A stretch of 64,000 nt of DNA from Luscinia megarhynchos (lineage: Eukaryota > Chordata > Aves > Passeriformes > Turdidae): contig JAPFBE010000013.1 in NCBI GenBank assembly GCA_034336665.1, forward strand, positions 19,633,056-19,697,055, given 5' to 3'. The notes below the pieces were generated by a model. The model made no database searches, had not been told where the DNA came from, and saw nothing but the letters and a program-made list of their open reading frames with translations. The stretch's first letter is position 1. Each line of letters starts with the position of its first letter. This document shows positions 1-10,500 of the stretch, one piece after another. The translations under genes and the position numbers were made by a program.

Positions 1-398
1 TCGAGATGCCCGCGTTCACGGCAGAGCTCCTCACGCCCTTCCCCCGCGTCGGGGTGCCCGTGAAGTTCGACAAGCTCCTGTACAACGGCCGGCAGAACTA
101 CAACCCCCAGACGGGCATCTTCACCTGCGAGATCCCCGGCGTCTACTACTTCGCCTACCACGTGCACTGCAAAGGCGCCAACGTGTGGGTGGCGCTGTAC
201 AAGAACAACGAGCCGCTCATGTACACCTACGACGAGTACAAGAAGGGCTTCCTGGACCAGGCTTCGGGCAGCGCCGTGGTGCAGCTGATGCACGGAGACA
301 AGGTTTACGTTCAGATGCCATCCGAGCAGGCGGCAGGACTCTACGCCGGGCAGTACGTTCATTCGTCTTTTTCAGGGTATTTATTGTATCCCATGTAG
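1..398 (+). CDS. COL8A1: Collagen type VIII alpha-1 chain, C-terminal NC1/C1q domain (5' part outside window)
   Basis: This is the terminal coding segment of a short-chain, network-forming collagen. The frame is set by codons starting at base 3 and ends at TAG 396-398, so about 131 residues are visible; the Gly-X-Y helix and N-terminus lie left of the window. The protein matches the C1q signature F-x5-[ND]-x4-[FYWL]-x6-F-x5-G-x-Y-x-F-x-[FY] exactly, from the F of '[10 protein letters not shown]' to the end of 'GVYYFAYHV'. It ends in '[11 protein letters not shown]', as vertebrate COL8A1 does; COL8A2 and COL10A1 differ in this tail. In the family this domain trimerises the chains, which build hexagonal lattices in Descemet's membrane and vascular subendothelial matrix. 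The coding DNA is GC-rich against an AT-rich flank. The ATG at 6 is an internal methionine, not a start. The family call is very secure; COL8A1 over its paralogs rests on remembered sequence. Confidence 0.95.
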   Translation, partial: EMPAFTAELLTPFPRVGVPVKFDKLLYNGRQNYNPQTGIFTCEIPGVYYFAYHVHCKGANVWVALYKNNEPLMYTYDEYKKGFLDQASGSAVVQLMHGDKVYVQMPSEQAAGLYAGQYVHSSFSGYLLYPM

Positions 399-408
399 AA
401 CAAAACAG

Positions 409-427
409 ACACACACACACACACACA
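409..427. repeat. (AC)n microsatellite in COL8A1 3'UTR
   Basis: About nine AC dinucleotides in a row, beginning ten bases after the COL8A1 stop codon. Confidence 0.9.
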
Positions 428-524
428 AAACACCAAAACCTTTCTCCTCTGCTTCAAACTTTTATACCACAAAAGATGCATTTTATGACCATTTTGGACC
501 ATCTTGTACAAAAACAAAAAAAAA

Positions 525-530
525 AATAAA
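525..530 (+). terminator. COL8A1: Proximal polyadenylation signal, COL8A1 (weak)
   Basis: An AATAAA hexamer sits at the end of a long A-rich run. It could give a short 3'UTR isoform. The A-run would also cause false internal priming in oligo-dT libraries, so apparent 3' ends here need care. Confidence 0.4.
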
Positions 531-1996
531 TACAAACTTTAACATTATGCACAGCTAGGTATAAAAAAAAAAGGTGTGGTGAACATATCTAAAGATGCGT
601 ATCAGGTTCATAAACAGTTGTTTTGCACCCAAGGGGGACATATTAGCTGTACATTATATATTTCTGCAATGCCATGCTTACTTAATTTCATTCACAGTAA
701 TTCAGTACTAAAGTTCAAATCAGTGTATGTCACTCACTCCTGTTGCATTGATCATAGTTATGAGATGAAAAACAGTGACTTAAACCAGAGTAGGTCAGTC
801 TCTAATTAGATTAAAAAATTTGAGTGGCTTAATTGTCTGGGTGGGGGTTTTCTTGGGTTTTTGACAGCAGGTCTGCCTGACAAGCCAAGGTTCTCTTAGC
901 TGGACACTTGTATTTCCCTTCTCCTGCAATAAAATAATCCTGCAGGTTGTGGTTTTTTCCTGAACAATTTATGATGGAAGAGGAATTCTGATGGCATGAC
1001 CATTCCCCCCTGAGCCTTCTCCAGCAGTCATTGCACCTAAAATGTCACCACTGACTCCAGCAGGGACTGGTTTCATCTCCAAATGCCACAGCACTTGAAA
1101 AGTCTCCATTTTCTATTCACACAGCTCAAGTGGATGAGGTAAACCTCCCTCATTTACTTGTGTCACATCATTGACACATGGCAATACTTCAGGGTGGCAT
1201 AAATTTGCTTGGATTTCTGTGCTTGTACAAAGAACCCATTTGGTTTGTCACAAGAGACACCTATTCTGCCACTCAGCAAAAGCTGAATCAGTTTGCTCTT
1301 CAATGACTAGGCAAAGCAGAAGTAGCTCTGTCTGCTTAAGTGATTTGTTGCTCGAGATCAACCAGTAACTTTGCCGGCAACACTGATCACGCAAACTTAT
1401 CGGAGAACTTGGTTCTATCTAAAAAGCTGATTTCCTATCCTTATTTATATGTTACCAGTTGTCAAGGAGAACCTGCAGGCCTCAATACTTTTCTGTACTT
1501 GAGGACAGCGACTTCTGTGCAGGAAGTCTCTGTCTGCTATCAATGGTGCTAATCTCACCTCAACAAGTGTTCTGTTTCCCACGGGCAGTGGACCTTGCTG
1601 TGGTTCCCTGTACAGTGCTGCACATCACACACTGCCGCGCTAGTTCAGAGTTAAGTGCTCATCACTCCCTCAATGTCTTTAGCTACCGCTACTGCTTTTG
1701 ATTCAAAAATGAACTAGATTTTTTCATACAGAACTAAGATTGGATTTAACTGGCATTACCATTATTTAAATGCAGAGTTTAATGCAGTCTAACATTGACT
1801 AAGGACTCCAGTGATATAATGTGGTGCTTTATCTCAGAAATTTTATGGAACGGTGGCAGGAATGGACGGACAGTTTACCAGACACTGGTGACTTCAGTAT
1901 GTTCCCAGAATATATGAGATATGTCAAAAGCAAATAATTTTGTATTTAAAATTTTTGTACTGATTTGAAAAAAGTATCTTATTAAATATCTTTAAA

Positions 1997-2002
1997 AATA
2001 AA
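1997..2002 (+). terminator. COL8A1: Distal polyadenylation signal, COL8A1
   Basis: Canonical AATAAA in an AT-rich context, followed within about 25 bases by a T-rich stretch ('ttctgtcttcattc') fitting a downstream element. It is the most likely end of COL8A1 in this window. Confidence 0.6.
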
Positions 2003-2022
2003 GCTGAAAACCAATTCTGTCT

Positions 2023-3035
2023 TCATTCAGAACTATCGGAAGGAACATTCATCCTGCTGAATTCATTTATCAGACCACAAGGGCTTTCTAAAACCTGTGA
2101 CAGCCTGGTACAAGAGGGAAAAAATTAAGAGATACCCCCTTTTCTCTAGTTCCCACCTCCTGGCAAAGCATGCTCTAAGCCAGAGAGGGAACGTCCCATT
2201 TGGTGGGGAGGCACAGCAGGGTCTGGGGGGGAACAGGAAGAGGTAAGGGCTCCTTTAGGCACCCCGAGGGGACAGATCCTGCTCAGCATCAGCCAGTGTG
2301 GGAGTGCAGCTGAAGAAGGCAGAGGGGCAGCCAAGGAATCAGCCACAGAGGCTGCTGCTAAGGGCTTTTGTTGCCTGAAAAGGCAGAACTGGCTACCTAG
2401 GATGAGAGATGCTGGTTCTCCGGATCTAGCTTCCCTACCTCACCTCAAAGACACGCATTTCCTTGAAGATGGTGAACTCCTGAACTGTCCATACTGAAAG
2501 GAATGCACTGAATACCTCCTGTGCCAGAGAATTGTTATCCAAATCTCCCTTTGACTCCCTGAAGCCCTCAGCACCTCATTTTTACTGCACAAAGAGAAAA
2601 CAAATAATAAGCTAAGTACTGCACTCAGCATCTCTATCTGAAACCATCTTCACTTTCTGCAATTTTTTATTGCACACAATCTTCCTCGTTCTGTATCTCT
2701 TATTTTAGCATTCCCCTGACAATCCCACAGTAAGACAAGATTCAAAAAAACTCGAAAAATTCGAATCACAAGGATGCTGCTTCTGATCTTATCCACAAAA
2801 ACATGCCCCAGCTCTGTTTGTACTCAGCCTGGAGTTAGATTTCCAGCCACAGTACAACTCAACTCACCTAGGTTCAAAAACTTTCAGCTGTTTGCTCTAC
2901 AAAGCACTGAAGTTTGTTCCAAAACTCGATACCATATCTGACAACATAATTTACTTTACATACCAATAATGATGGCCTTGGGCATACCCACACATCCACG
3001 CTCACACACAGAGCACCAGCCTTGCAAAAATAAGT
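2023..3035. other. Intergenic gap between convergent COL8A1 and ST3GAL6
   Basis: About 1 kb with no supported gene or nameable repeat. Part of 2150-2400 is somewhat GC-richer. Its width depends on whether the minus-strand signal at 3058-3063 is really used by ST3GAL6. Confidence 0.5.
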
Positions 3036-3057
3036 CTGAGAGCACGGTCTTTAACAG

Positions 3058-3063
3058 TTTATT
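3058..3063 (-). terminator. ST3GAL6: Possible distal polyadenylation signal for ST3GAL6
   Basis: TTTATT on the + strand reads AATAAA on the minus strand. About 40 bases further in the minus direction (2985-3020) the minus strand is markedly GT-rich, as expected of a downstream cleavage element. If used, it would end a roughly 4.4 kb ST3GAL6 3'UTR. It could instead serve an unrelated minus-strand transcript. Confidence 0.45.
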
Positions 3064-6000
3064 CACAGGAAAGTAATCTCATTCCATATGTAGCATTCAA
3101 ATTTTCACTTGAAACAACTCTTAACTCTTCAAAATACAGGTGGCACTTTAAAGGCATATAAAACTTAAGACAAGTGGCAAGTAAGTATTTCCCAATACCA
3201 AAAACATATGTTGAGCTTTGTACGTTCTTAAAAAAAAAAAAAAGTCAGAGTCCACTTAAAAGTGAAGGTATTTACACTGTCCCCCAGAGCACTGCTAAAA
3301 AAGAAAGCATGGCATTGGAAACAAGAAGTACCACATGCTAATTAAACACCAGAGTTGTGATTATGTGTTAGTATCACCTATATAGTCACTGGAAATGTCA
3401 TTTAGTAACATCTTTTAGGCACTCTCAGATTTGTATTTAGTGCAATAGTCTGTGTCTTCCCTTAATTATTACAGCAGAGGAAAAAATAGTTTCCCAAAGA
3501 AGAAACCTCTTTAAAAGTCTGAGCCAAACAGCTTTCAACCAACATGTCATCCTGCCCGTTCTGTGCATAGTTTGGTATCTTAGAGCTGTGTCTGACAGTG
3601 CAGCATTTTGAGAGGGGTGGCAGATAAAATGCAGAAGCACCTTTGCTATAAGGTGATGCTATCTAGAAGTTCAGCAAACTGCCAGAGAACAGGAACAGAG
3701 TAAGAAGGAAGGAGGACATCTGACTTCAGACAGAAAAATGATGGGAGACACTGAGCACCTATATAGCTACACCATTATCAGACACAGAAATAAAACTGGC
3801 TGTTTCACTCCTGATACAATAAAAAAAATGGACAGCTTTTGAAGGGAAATTTCAGTGCAGAGACTTCATTTTCAGGAATGGTAAAAAGGGGAAAAAAGTC
3901 TTAATAGCAGCTCATGCTCAGGAACTATCTAAATATTTGGTGTTAGCATTACTGTGTTATTCTAAAAGCCCCAGTCAAGTCTTTGGTACTGCAAAACACC
4001 TGTGAAAATGTGCCCAGACAGAAGAGACACTGTAATCTGTGAGCACTGCTGAGAAACACACCTCACATGGGCATTCCTGCCTGAATGAAGTTAGTGCCAA
4101 AGCAACACCTGTCCTCGAGGCAGAGCAGCAGGAATTATGTGTGTGAAGCAGGTGGTGGAACAGGGCTGGTGTACACAGGATCCTACAAAACATCTTATGG
4201 AGAGAAAAATCCATTACTTGGTTCACTGCTTGTTACTGAGGAGAAAAGCTACGGGCCTGCAATCTGGGCTTTCAAAAAAATGGGAAAAAAACCAACCAAA
4301 CAAAAATACCCGATGGTGTATCAGCAGCATCAGCTCTTGGCTTGATCCTGAGGGAACAGGTTTCATTCAAAATGTTACCCAGCCACCCTGGGACAAACTG
4401 TGGTGGACTCAACACCCCTGGCAGGAGCAGGGGTGGAGAAGTGGGAGAAACTGGAAATACAGCTTAATTTGAAAAATAAGTCAGTCATACAATGGCAAGG
4501 CTTATTAGGATATAAAAGAAACCTCTGATATGGATAAATGCTAGTAGAGAACATATTAAATTCGTTGAGAACACCAAACATTATTTAAAAAATATTTTAG
4601 GGAGATCAAAAAGTTGATGTGGCAAAAGTAAAAAAGACTAAAGGGTTTAAGTACAAAGAGTTTGGGAGACATCATTTGTTTGACATGAAGCTGCTTTTTT
4701 GTTTCCAGTTATTTCATTTGTTCTGCTATAGCTAGCATCCAAATCCCATCCTCCCACAAAAAGCATAAAAACGTACTAGAAAAAATGGAGAAGGAATAAG
4801 TTTATGTTAGTGGGAAGAGTACAAAGCAGAGAAAATAACCACATCTTCAAAAGCAGAGCTCCCTACCCACTTCCTGGAACTGGAGACAGGGGTGGAGAAG
4901 CAGAGGGATGCAGCTTGCACCATCACAAGAACTCTCCTCACAGTGTCTGGAACAAATTCAACAGCTCTCCTGGAAAAAAAAATCCTCCTGGACAGCATCC
5001 TGCAAGATGTTACATGGGTGCAGCTGGACTGTGGCAGCAGCCATGGGGAGAGCTGGGAGCCCCAGCTCTGGAAAGCAACTGTGGATTTTGAGGGTGAAGG
5101 GGCAGCCCCCACTTCTGCCAGCCTTGGCTCTCAACACAAAGATCTACCAGGGGCTCCTCTGCCACAAGAGCTTGGAGAACACTGCTATGTCTGCAAAAAG
5201 CCTTGCCACAGCAGCTTTTGCAGGTGGAATTACTGTTGTCAGGAATTCAAATTACTAAGTCTGGGGCTGCAGAATTACACACAAACCTTTTTCATTAACT
5301 GAAATAACCACGAGAAATAAATACAATACTGTCATTTTCTGAAGTGAAACCCCACCTGTTTGTATTCATGATTTTCAAGCAAAAACCTCTTCAAAGTCTC
5401 AGGAAAAAATAAAGGAAATACAAAAAATTAAGAGCCCTTCTGCCACCTTGTGAAGAAAGTGTGATTTCCTCCATCACCAGTGTCACCTGTTCCAGTGCCC
5501 CAGGACCTCCCACAAGCTCCTCTCTCTCCACACTCCCACCTGCCACTCTGCACACAGCTGGAGTGCAGCTGTACCCAAGGGACACACAGCAAACACCATG
5601 GCAGACCCTGCCCCTTGCTGGGAGACACCTGCATCCTTCCCCACCCCATGCCACAGATTTTTCTGACATTTCGAGGTGTTTTAGGTATGTCCAGCTTGCT
5701 TGAAACAGACCAAAGCTCAGGAATCACTGGATGAAAACACAAGTCTCCTCCCCTTCAGCTGTGGCACCTCTCCAGACCACAACTGCCCTCCCTAATTCCC
5801 AAATGGCAGAGCCAAGGAGCTAAAGTTGGAAATGAGAACTAGGGAAGGTGTTTTTAGCTTTGTTGCTGGTTTTTTTTTAATACCTACTGCACCCCAAAAG
5901 AAAGGTGACTCTTTGGTTACTTCAATGGTTATTCCTCTATACAGCTGCAGCAAAAACAAATTGTGTTCAGTACACTTGCAATCCTCAGCTTATGAAAATA

Positions 6001-6270
6001 ATAAATACCTTGGTTTATTTTCATATTGCAATTGTTTGCATTACTCCTAAATGTACTCTCTATATAATTTTATTTAAAAGCAACAATGGTATTCCTACCA
6101 ACTTCAAAGACTTTTTAATGTGGACTCCTTTGTGCTTTCTTCAGGTGTGACTGATAAAGACAACCATAAAATCTTACAGAAATTCTGTCATAATTAAAAT
6201 AAAAACTTTATATAAATGTTCTGTGAGAGAACTGGAACAGCATATTGTTGTTCTTTGACCGTTGTCAAGC
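3064..6270 (-). other. Possible extended 3'UTR of ST3GAL6, otherwise intergenic
   Basis: No coding exon of a recognised family is seen on either strand. The sequence is AT-rich with somewhat GC-richer blocks near 4.86-5.25 kb and 5.45-5.80 kb and a poly-A run at about 3230-3243. More minus-strand AATAAA hexamers occur at 6014-6019 and 6069-6074. It is assigned to ST3GAL6 only through the signal at 3058-3063, which is an inference. Confidence 0.35.
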
Positions 6271-6274
6271 GCCT

Positions 6275-7501
6275 TCCCATGCAGATTTAATTTATTCACA
6301 GGCTTGTCAAAGACAAACCAATACAGGAAACAAACATCCCATTAAATGTTTCAATTAAAATCTCGAGTAAGTTCCCACTACTAAATAATTTAGTTCAGCC
6401 ACACACCTCAAACTTGAATATCAAGACAGAAGAGGTAAACAGATGCCAAATAATAATTCAGCTGAGGTACATCCTGGATATTCCCTACTGCACTTTACTG
6501 CCAAAAATGGGAGTATTCCTTGTTTGTATTGATACGTTACAGCATCCAAGGAAGGAGACTGACCTCGTTTGGAAAAATCCACCTGTTTTTGAGGAGCAAA
6601 CAAAAAAAACCATGAGATCCTGTCCTGGAGAACTAGGGTTTCAACAAACATTGACTCTAAACTCAGGCATGAACATCTTTGTCCAAGCTTGTGTTTCTGC
6701 TGTGATCTGGGGGCTGACACGCAGGTAGATTTGGACAGCTCTTCAGTCTTCATATTCCCTCTTTTTAAAGTCAACTCAGCAACTGCAAAATTTTCTGGAT
6801 GCACAGCACAGAGTATGATTTTTCCATAAAATGGGTAGAACTCAAGCACTGTCAACACCAACATCGCCACAAGTCAGACAAAGTGTCTTCACCTTCGGCA
6901 AGGGCAGACAGAAGTTCAAAGTTGATGGTCAGTGCAGAAGCTGTGGATGCTTGGCTGAAGGTTACTCTTCTCAAGAGTATGGGAGAACAAAACCTGTACA
7001 GTCTCTATGTTCCCCCTTCTCCAAAACACACAGTAATGATTTAGATGCATAGTTTTAAAGTTTTCATACAACAAGACAGATGGTCACGACTCCACATCCA
7101 CCTTACTGACTGGACACTGGTCATCTCAGTATCTTGACAGTGGAACTCTTCTGGAGGACAGCATCAGAAACAAAAGTATTCCAGAGCATTAATCAATCAT
7201 CTGGAAGGAGTTCTCACTGGTAAGGAAGTGATGTGCATCACATTTTTATATATCCCTGATACTTTCAGCTGAAAGTTTCATGGTTTTCCCACTATTAAAT
7301 AGCTTCACAGAAATTCAGTTAACTCTGTTTGCAACAGTCCATTACCCTCAGGCTCAGAAGCTTTTGCCTCCATGAGGTTTCTGGGCGCCTTTAAACAGTA
7401 AACAGTTATGCTGCACTTAAAAAATAAAAATGTCGTACAAAAAATAAAAACTTTTCACATCTTGAAAATAGTGACTGATCTTGGTATTTTCCATTCAGCT
7501 T
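6275..7501 (-). other. ST3GAL6: ST3GAL6 3' untranslated region (core part)
   Basis: Minus-strand sequence following the ST3GAL6 stop at 7502-7504. It is AT-rich with no intron signal seen between the stop and the first AATAAA. Open frames in it on both strands match no family I recognise. Confidence 0.65.
6291..6296 (-). terminator. ST3GAL6: Proximal polyadenylation signal, ST3GAL6
   Basis: A minus-strand AATAAA about 1.2 kb past the ST3GAL6 stop, a typical 3'UTR length. It shares the 12-mer CCTGTGAATAAA with the distal candidate at 3058. The downstream sequence is not strongly GT-rich, so usage is uncertain. Confidence 0.5.
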
Positions 7502-7582
7502 TCACGTCAAATTGACCACAAAGTTCTTGTCTATAAGCTTCTTCAAAAATTTCTGCTCGGCAGTGATGTTGTGGTACTCATT
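7502..7582 (-). CDS. ST3GAL6: ST3GAL6 coding exon 9 (last): sialylmotif VS and stop
   Basis: Encodes residues 305-330, starting in phase 0 after acceptor 'ctttag' and ending at TGA 7502-7504. The peptide contains '[14 protein letters not shown]' and ends 'VVNLT'. His308 and Glu313 form motif VS (H-x4-E), which contains the catalytic histidine in GT29 enzymes. NIT is a potential N-glycan site. The remembered human protein ends 'VINLTQD', so this one is two residues shorter at the tail. Confidence 0.95.
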   Translation of the reverse strand, partial: NEYHNITAEQKFLKKLIDKNFVVNLT

Positions 7583-10500
7583 CTAAAGAGATGGGAGGGA
7601 ATAATAAAATTAATTATACAATCAAATTATCACCAGCATCACTTGGCTCTTCCTTTCCATTACCTGTGATACTTGGAAGATGCTAAGAACAGAAAAGGTC
7701 AGAGGAAGAGCCTTAGCCTTAAGCTTAGCAAAGGCTTAGCACAGTTTCCCAAGAAAACAGGTTGCTCAAAACTAGATCACACATTTTCATAAGGACACAA
7801 CCAAAAAAGATGAATCTTTGGGGTAAGAACAGGTGAGATGTGGTCTCACAGAAATCCTTTCATTATTAACTCTCCCAACACCTTGCCCTGCTTATTCAGA
7901 ACAACAGCCATATTTACAGCACAAGCAGTCAGAAAACAAGTTATCCTCAAAGCCCAGTGCAGGTTCTTGAAAAGCACATCAGGCACTTGTGGCTCAGATG
8001 CATCCTGTCAATTAGGTTCAGAAAGCCCAAACCAACCCAGCTCCTGGATACACAGGAGACCACTGAAGTTAGTGGAGAGCAGCACAAGGAAAGAAAGTTT
8101 ACTTAAGACACTGAATCCTGTAAATTGAAATTAATATAACATGAATACTGCATAAAAGATTATACAGATGTAGTATTGTTTATGTAGCACATACATGTAT
8201 GTGGCAATTTATTACCACTGAAAAACTAAAAGGAACGTTTTTGTTTAATAGTTTGTTTTTTAAAGTTTCAAGACTTTAGGAAACTTATGGATGTCTATTC
8301 AACTAATGATCAACCTAACTCCAACTCTGTGTATGTTGCAAAAAAGCAGGGAGGAGCCTCCAAAAGCAAGGCAAGTTCAGTGTCAGAGGAAAATCATCTC
8401 TGAGTAGCAGGCATCTAGGAGTTCTGAGAGAAATATGAAAGGCTCCAATGGGCATTGTTTCTACCCTTCCTCTTCAGCAAATGGAAGAGGAGGAAAATAG
8501 TATCCACCCACTCTGGGCAAATGGAAAACTTTACACTGCAGTGAAGGGCTGACAGGGTTGCTTGAAATACAGAGATGAAGGCAAATGAATACAAGAGCAG
8601 AGACATAGGAGAAAACAGAGGCATAGCCTTAGCAAAGCAGCAGGGAGAAGGTTTCCTGATGTCTTCCAGCCTCCTGCTGCTCCCTCTCCTTCTGAGTTGT
8701 GGCTTCCCCCTCCTGGAAAAGCAGTTCCTTCACTTCCTACCCTCCTCCAAGAGCTGCCTTTATTTTCTACTTTCAGTTTCCAAAATTCAGTTCTTTTCCT
8801 ATGCAAGACCTATACAAGTTCATAGGTCTTAACTCCTTCCATTCCCCTTTGCTCTTCTGTCTTTTAAGGACTTTGACAGCTATGACATGCAGCATAAGTA
8901 GGAGCCAAGGAGAAAGAGAACACAAACAGAAACAACACTGCTCATGGTGCTGCCAGTGCTAACAAAGACATTTCTAGGACAAGACCTGTGCAGGCTAAGG
9001 AAAGCAAAGCAGAACACAACACACAAATGGACATCTCATGCAGATTTTGCAGAACATGGTACAGCATAAAGACACAAAGATCAGTATCTATGTTCTTCAG
9101 AAACAACAGACAGGAAAAAATTCAAGCAATGTTAACCCACAAGCAGCTGAACCAGGAGAAGGTGAGGGGCCCTTCTGCCCTGCAGTCCACACTTCTATTG
9201 ATACTGAACTGCCTTCCCCAGTTACCAGCTCTATTTCTCCCAGCACAAACAAGTGTTAGTTACCTGCATCATCTGAGACATGGTTTCATTGCCATAGTAG
9301 TGCAAAGAACTATTTCTGTCCGTGAAGTCGTACTTGAAGCCTGCCAGGTGGACTTCATGACATATGTGAAATGCCAGTGTAATGGCTATTAGTCCCGTTG
9401 TTGGATGCTTGGGTTTCTACAACAAAACACAAAGACACACACATAAATACCTGGCAGCCTGATGGGAACAGTAACCTTAAGAACAGAGACAAGGCAAATT
9501 AGGCAGCCTGGGTCTTCTACAGGTGTTTGGTTCCACAGGTTGATCCCCTCCTGTCTCTAAAGGAATAAAATATTGCCCCCACAGATTTTCCATGACTGGG
9601 ATATCAGTCATGTCAGCACTCCCTGGGATTCCTTGGTATCTAGTGAGGGCTGAGTCCACAGTGTAGCCCTTCCCTCCACAGAGGCATCAGGAATGTCTCC
9701 CCATTGCTCTGCTCAGCTCACTTTCAAAAAACTGGGCAAGCTTCACTACACTGAAAACCATTTACAACCCCCTCAAATTTGACTGAATTATGAGATGTGT
9801 TCAGAAGTTTCTAAATGATGGAGACCCAGATGAACAGAACATTATATGCCCACATTTTCACAGCAACAAACTTAAAAAGCATGAAGGCTACCACTACACA
9901 AATTTGACTGAATTTGCATTTCTTCAAAGTAGGGAAATTCCAGAAGAATTTTGCTTTACATCTTCCCCTGCTATCTCCATTAGAAGAAGCAAAATTGTAA
10001 ATAAAATTATTTTTCCATACAGTAAGTTCAGAAGTAAACACAATGTAAAATGAAGAGCATGTCATAAACAGGACTTAATTGTGCAAAATTAAGAGCACCT
10101 AACCAAAAGGTAGCATTTCTCACAAAAACACAGAAGAACTCCATGCAACCATCTGCCCTATCTTGTGTTCAGAGATACATGACTTCTTTAGTAGCAGCAG
10201 AGGCTAATATGATCTGGGGAAGTAAACAAGGCAAGTTTTTTTCAGGGAGATTAACTCATTCAACCAAGATGAAGCTAAGGTAAAAGAGTTTCTACAGAAA
10301 TGGATAAAACTTTCAGGAACCAATACCCTTCTTAGTCAAAGTAAGATTTTTCTCAGAGACCAAATGAGCTATTATATACTCTCAGCAGTTGCAGTAAAAC
10401 CAATACTAGACAACTCTGTGCACAGCAAAGGCAGATATAATCTATGTGTTTCTTTGTGACAACACAAAAAATCCCGAGGAAGAAGTTAAAAGCCCAACTG

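Larger units (their letters stand above)
399..2022 (+). other. COL8A1: COL8A1 3' untranslated region
   Basis: AT-rich sequence follows the COL8A1 stop and has no open frame of recognisable family. It carries a short CA repeat just after the stop, an early AATAAA at 525-530 inside an A-rich run, and a cleaner AATAAA at 1997-2002. I infer that the main transcript ends about 15-25 bases after the second signal. The exact end is a guess without transcript data. Confidence 0.65.

Noticed and set aside
4892..5302. 136-codon + strand open frame in a GC-richer block
   Set aside because: Overlapped by similar frames in other registers, with no domain or splice partners.
2023..6270. Looked for DCBLD2 exons between the two genes
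   Set aside because: No peptide resembling CUB, LCCL or discoidin domains on either strand.
6421..6870. 149-codon minus-strand open frame in the ST3GAL6 3'UTR
   Set aside because: No recognisable domain, composition like its noncoding surroundings, and it lies after the gene's stop.
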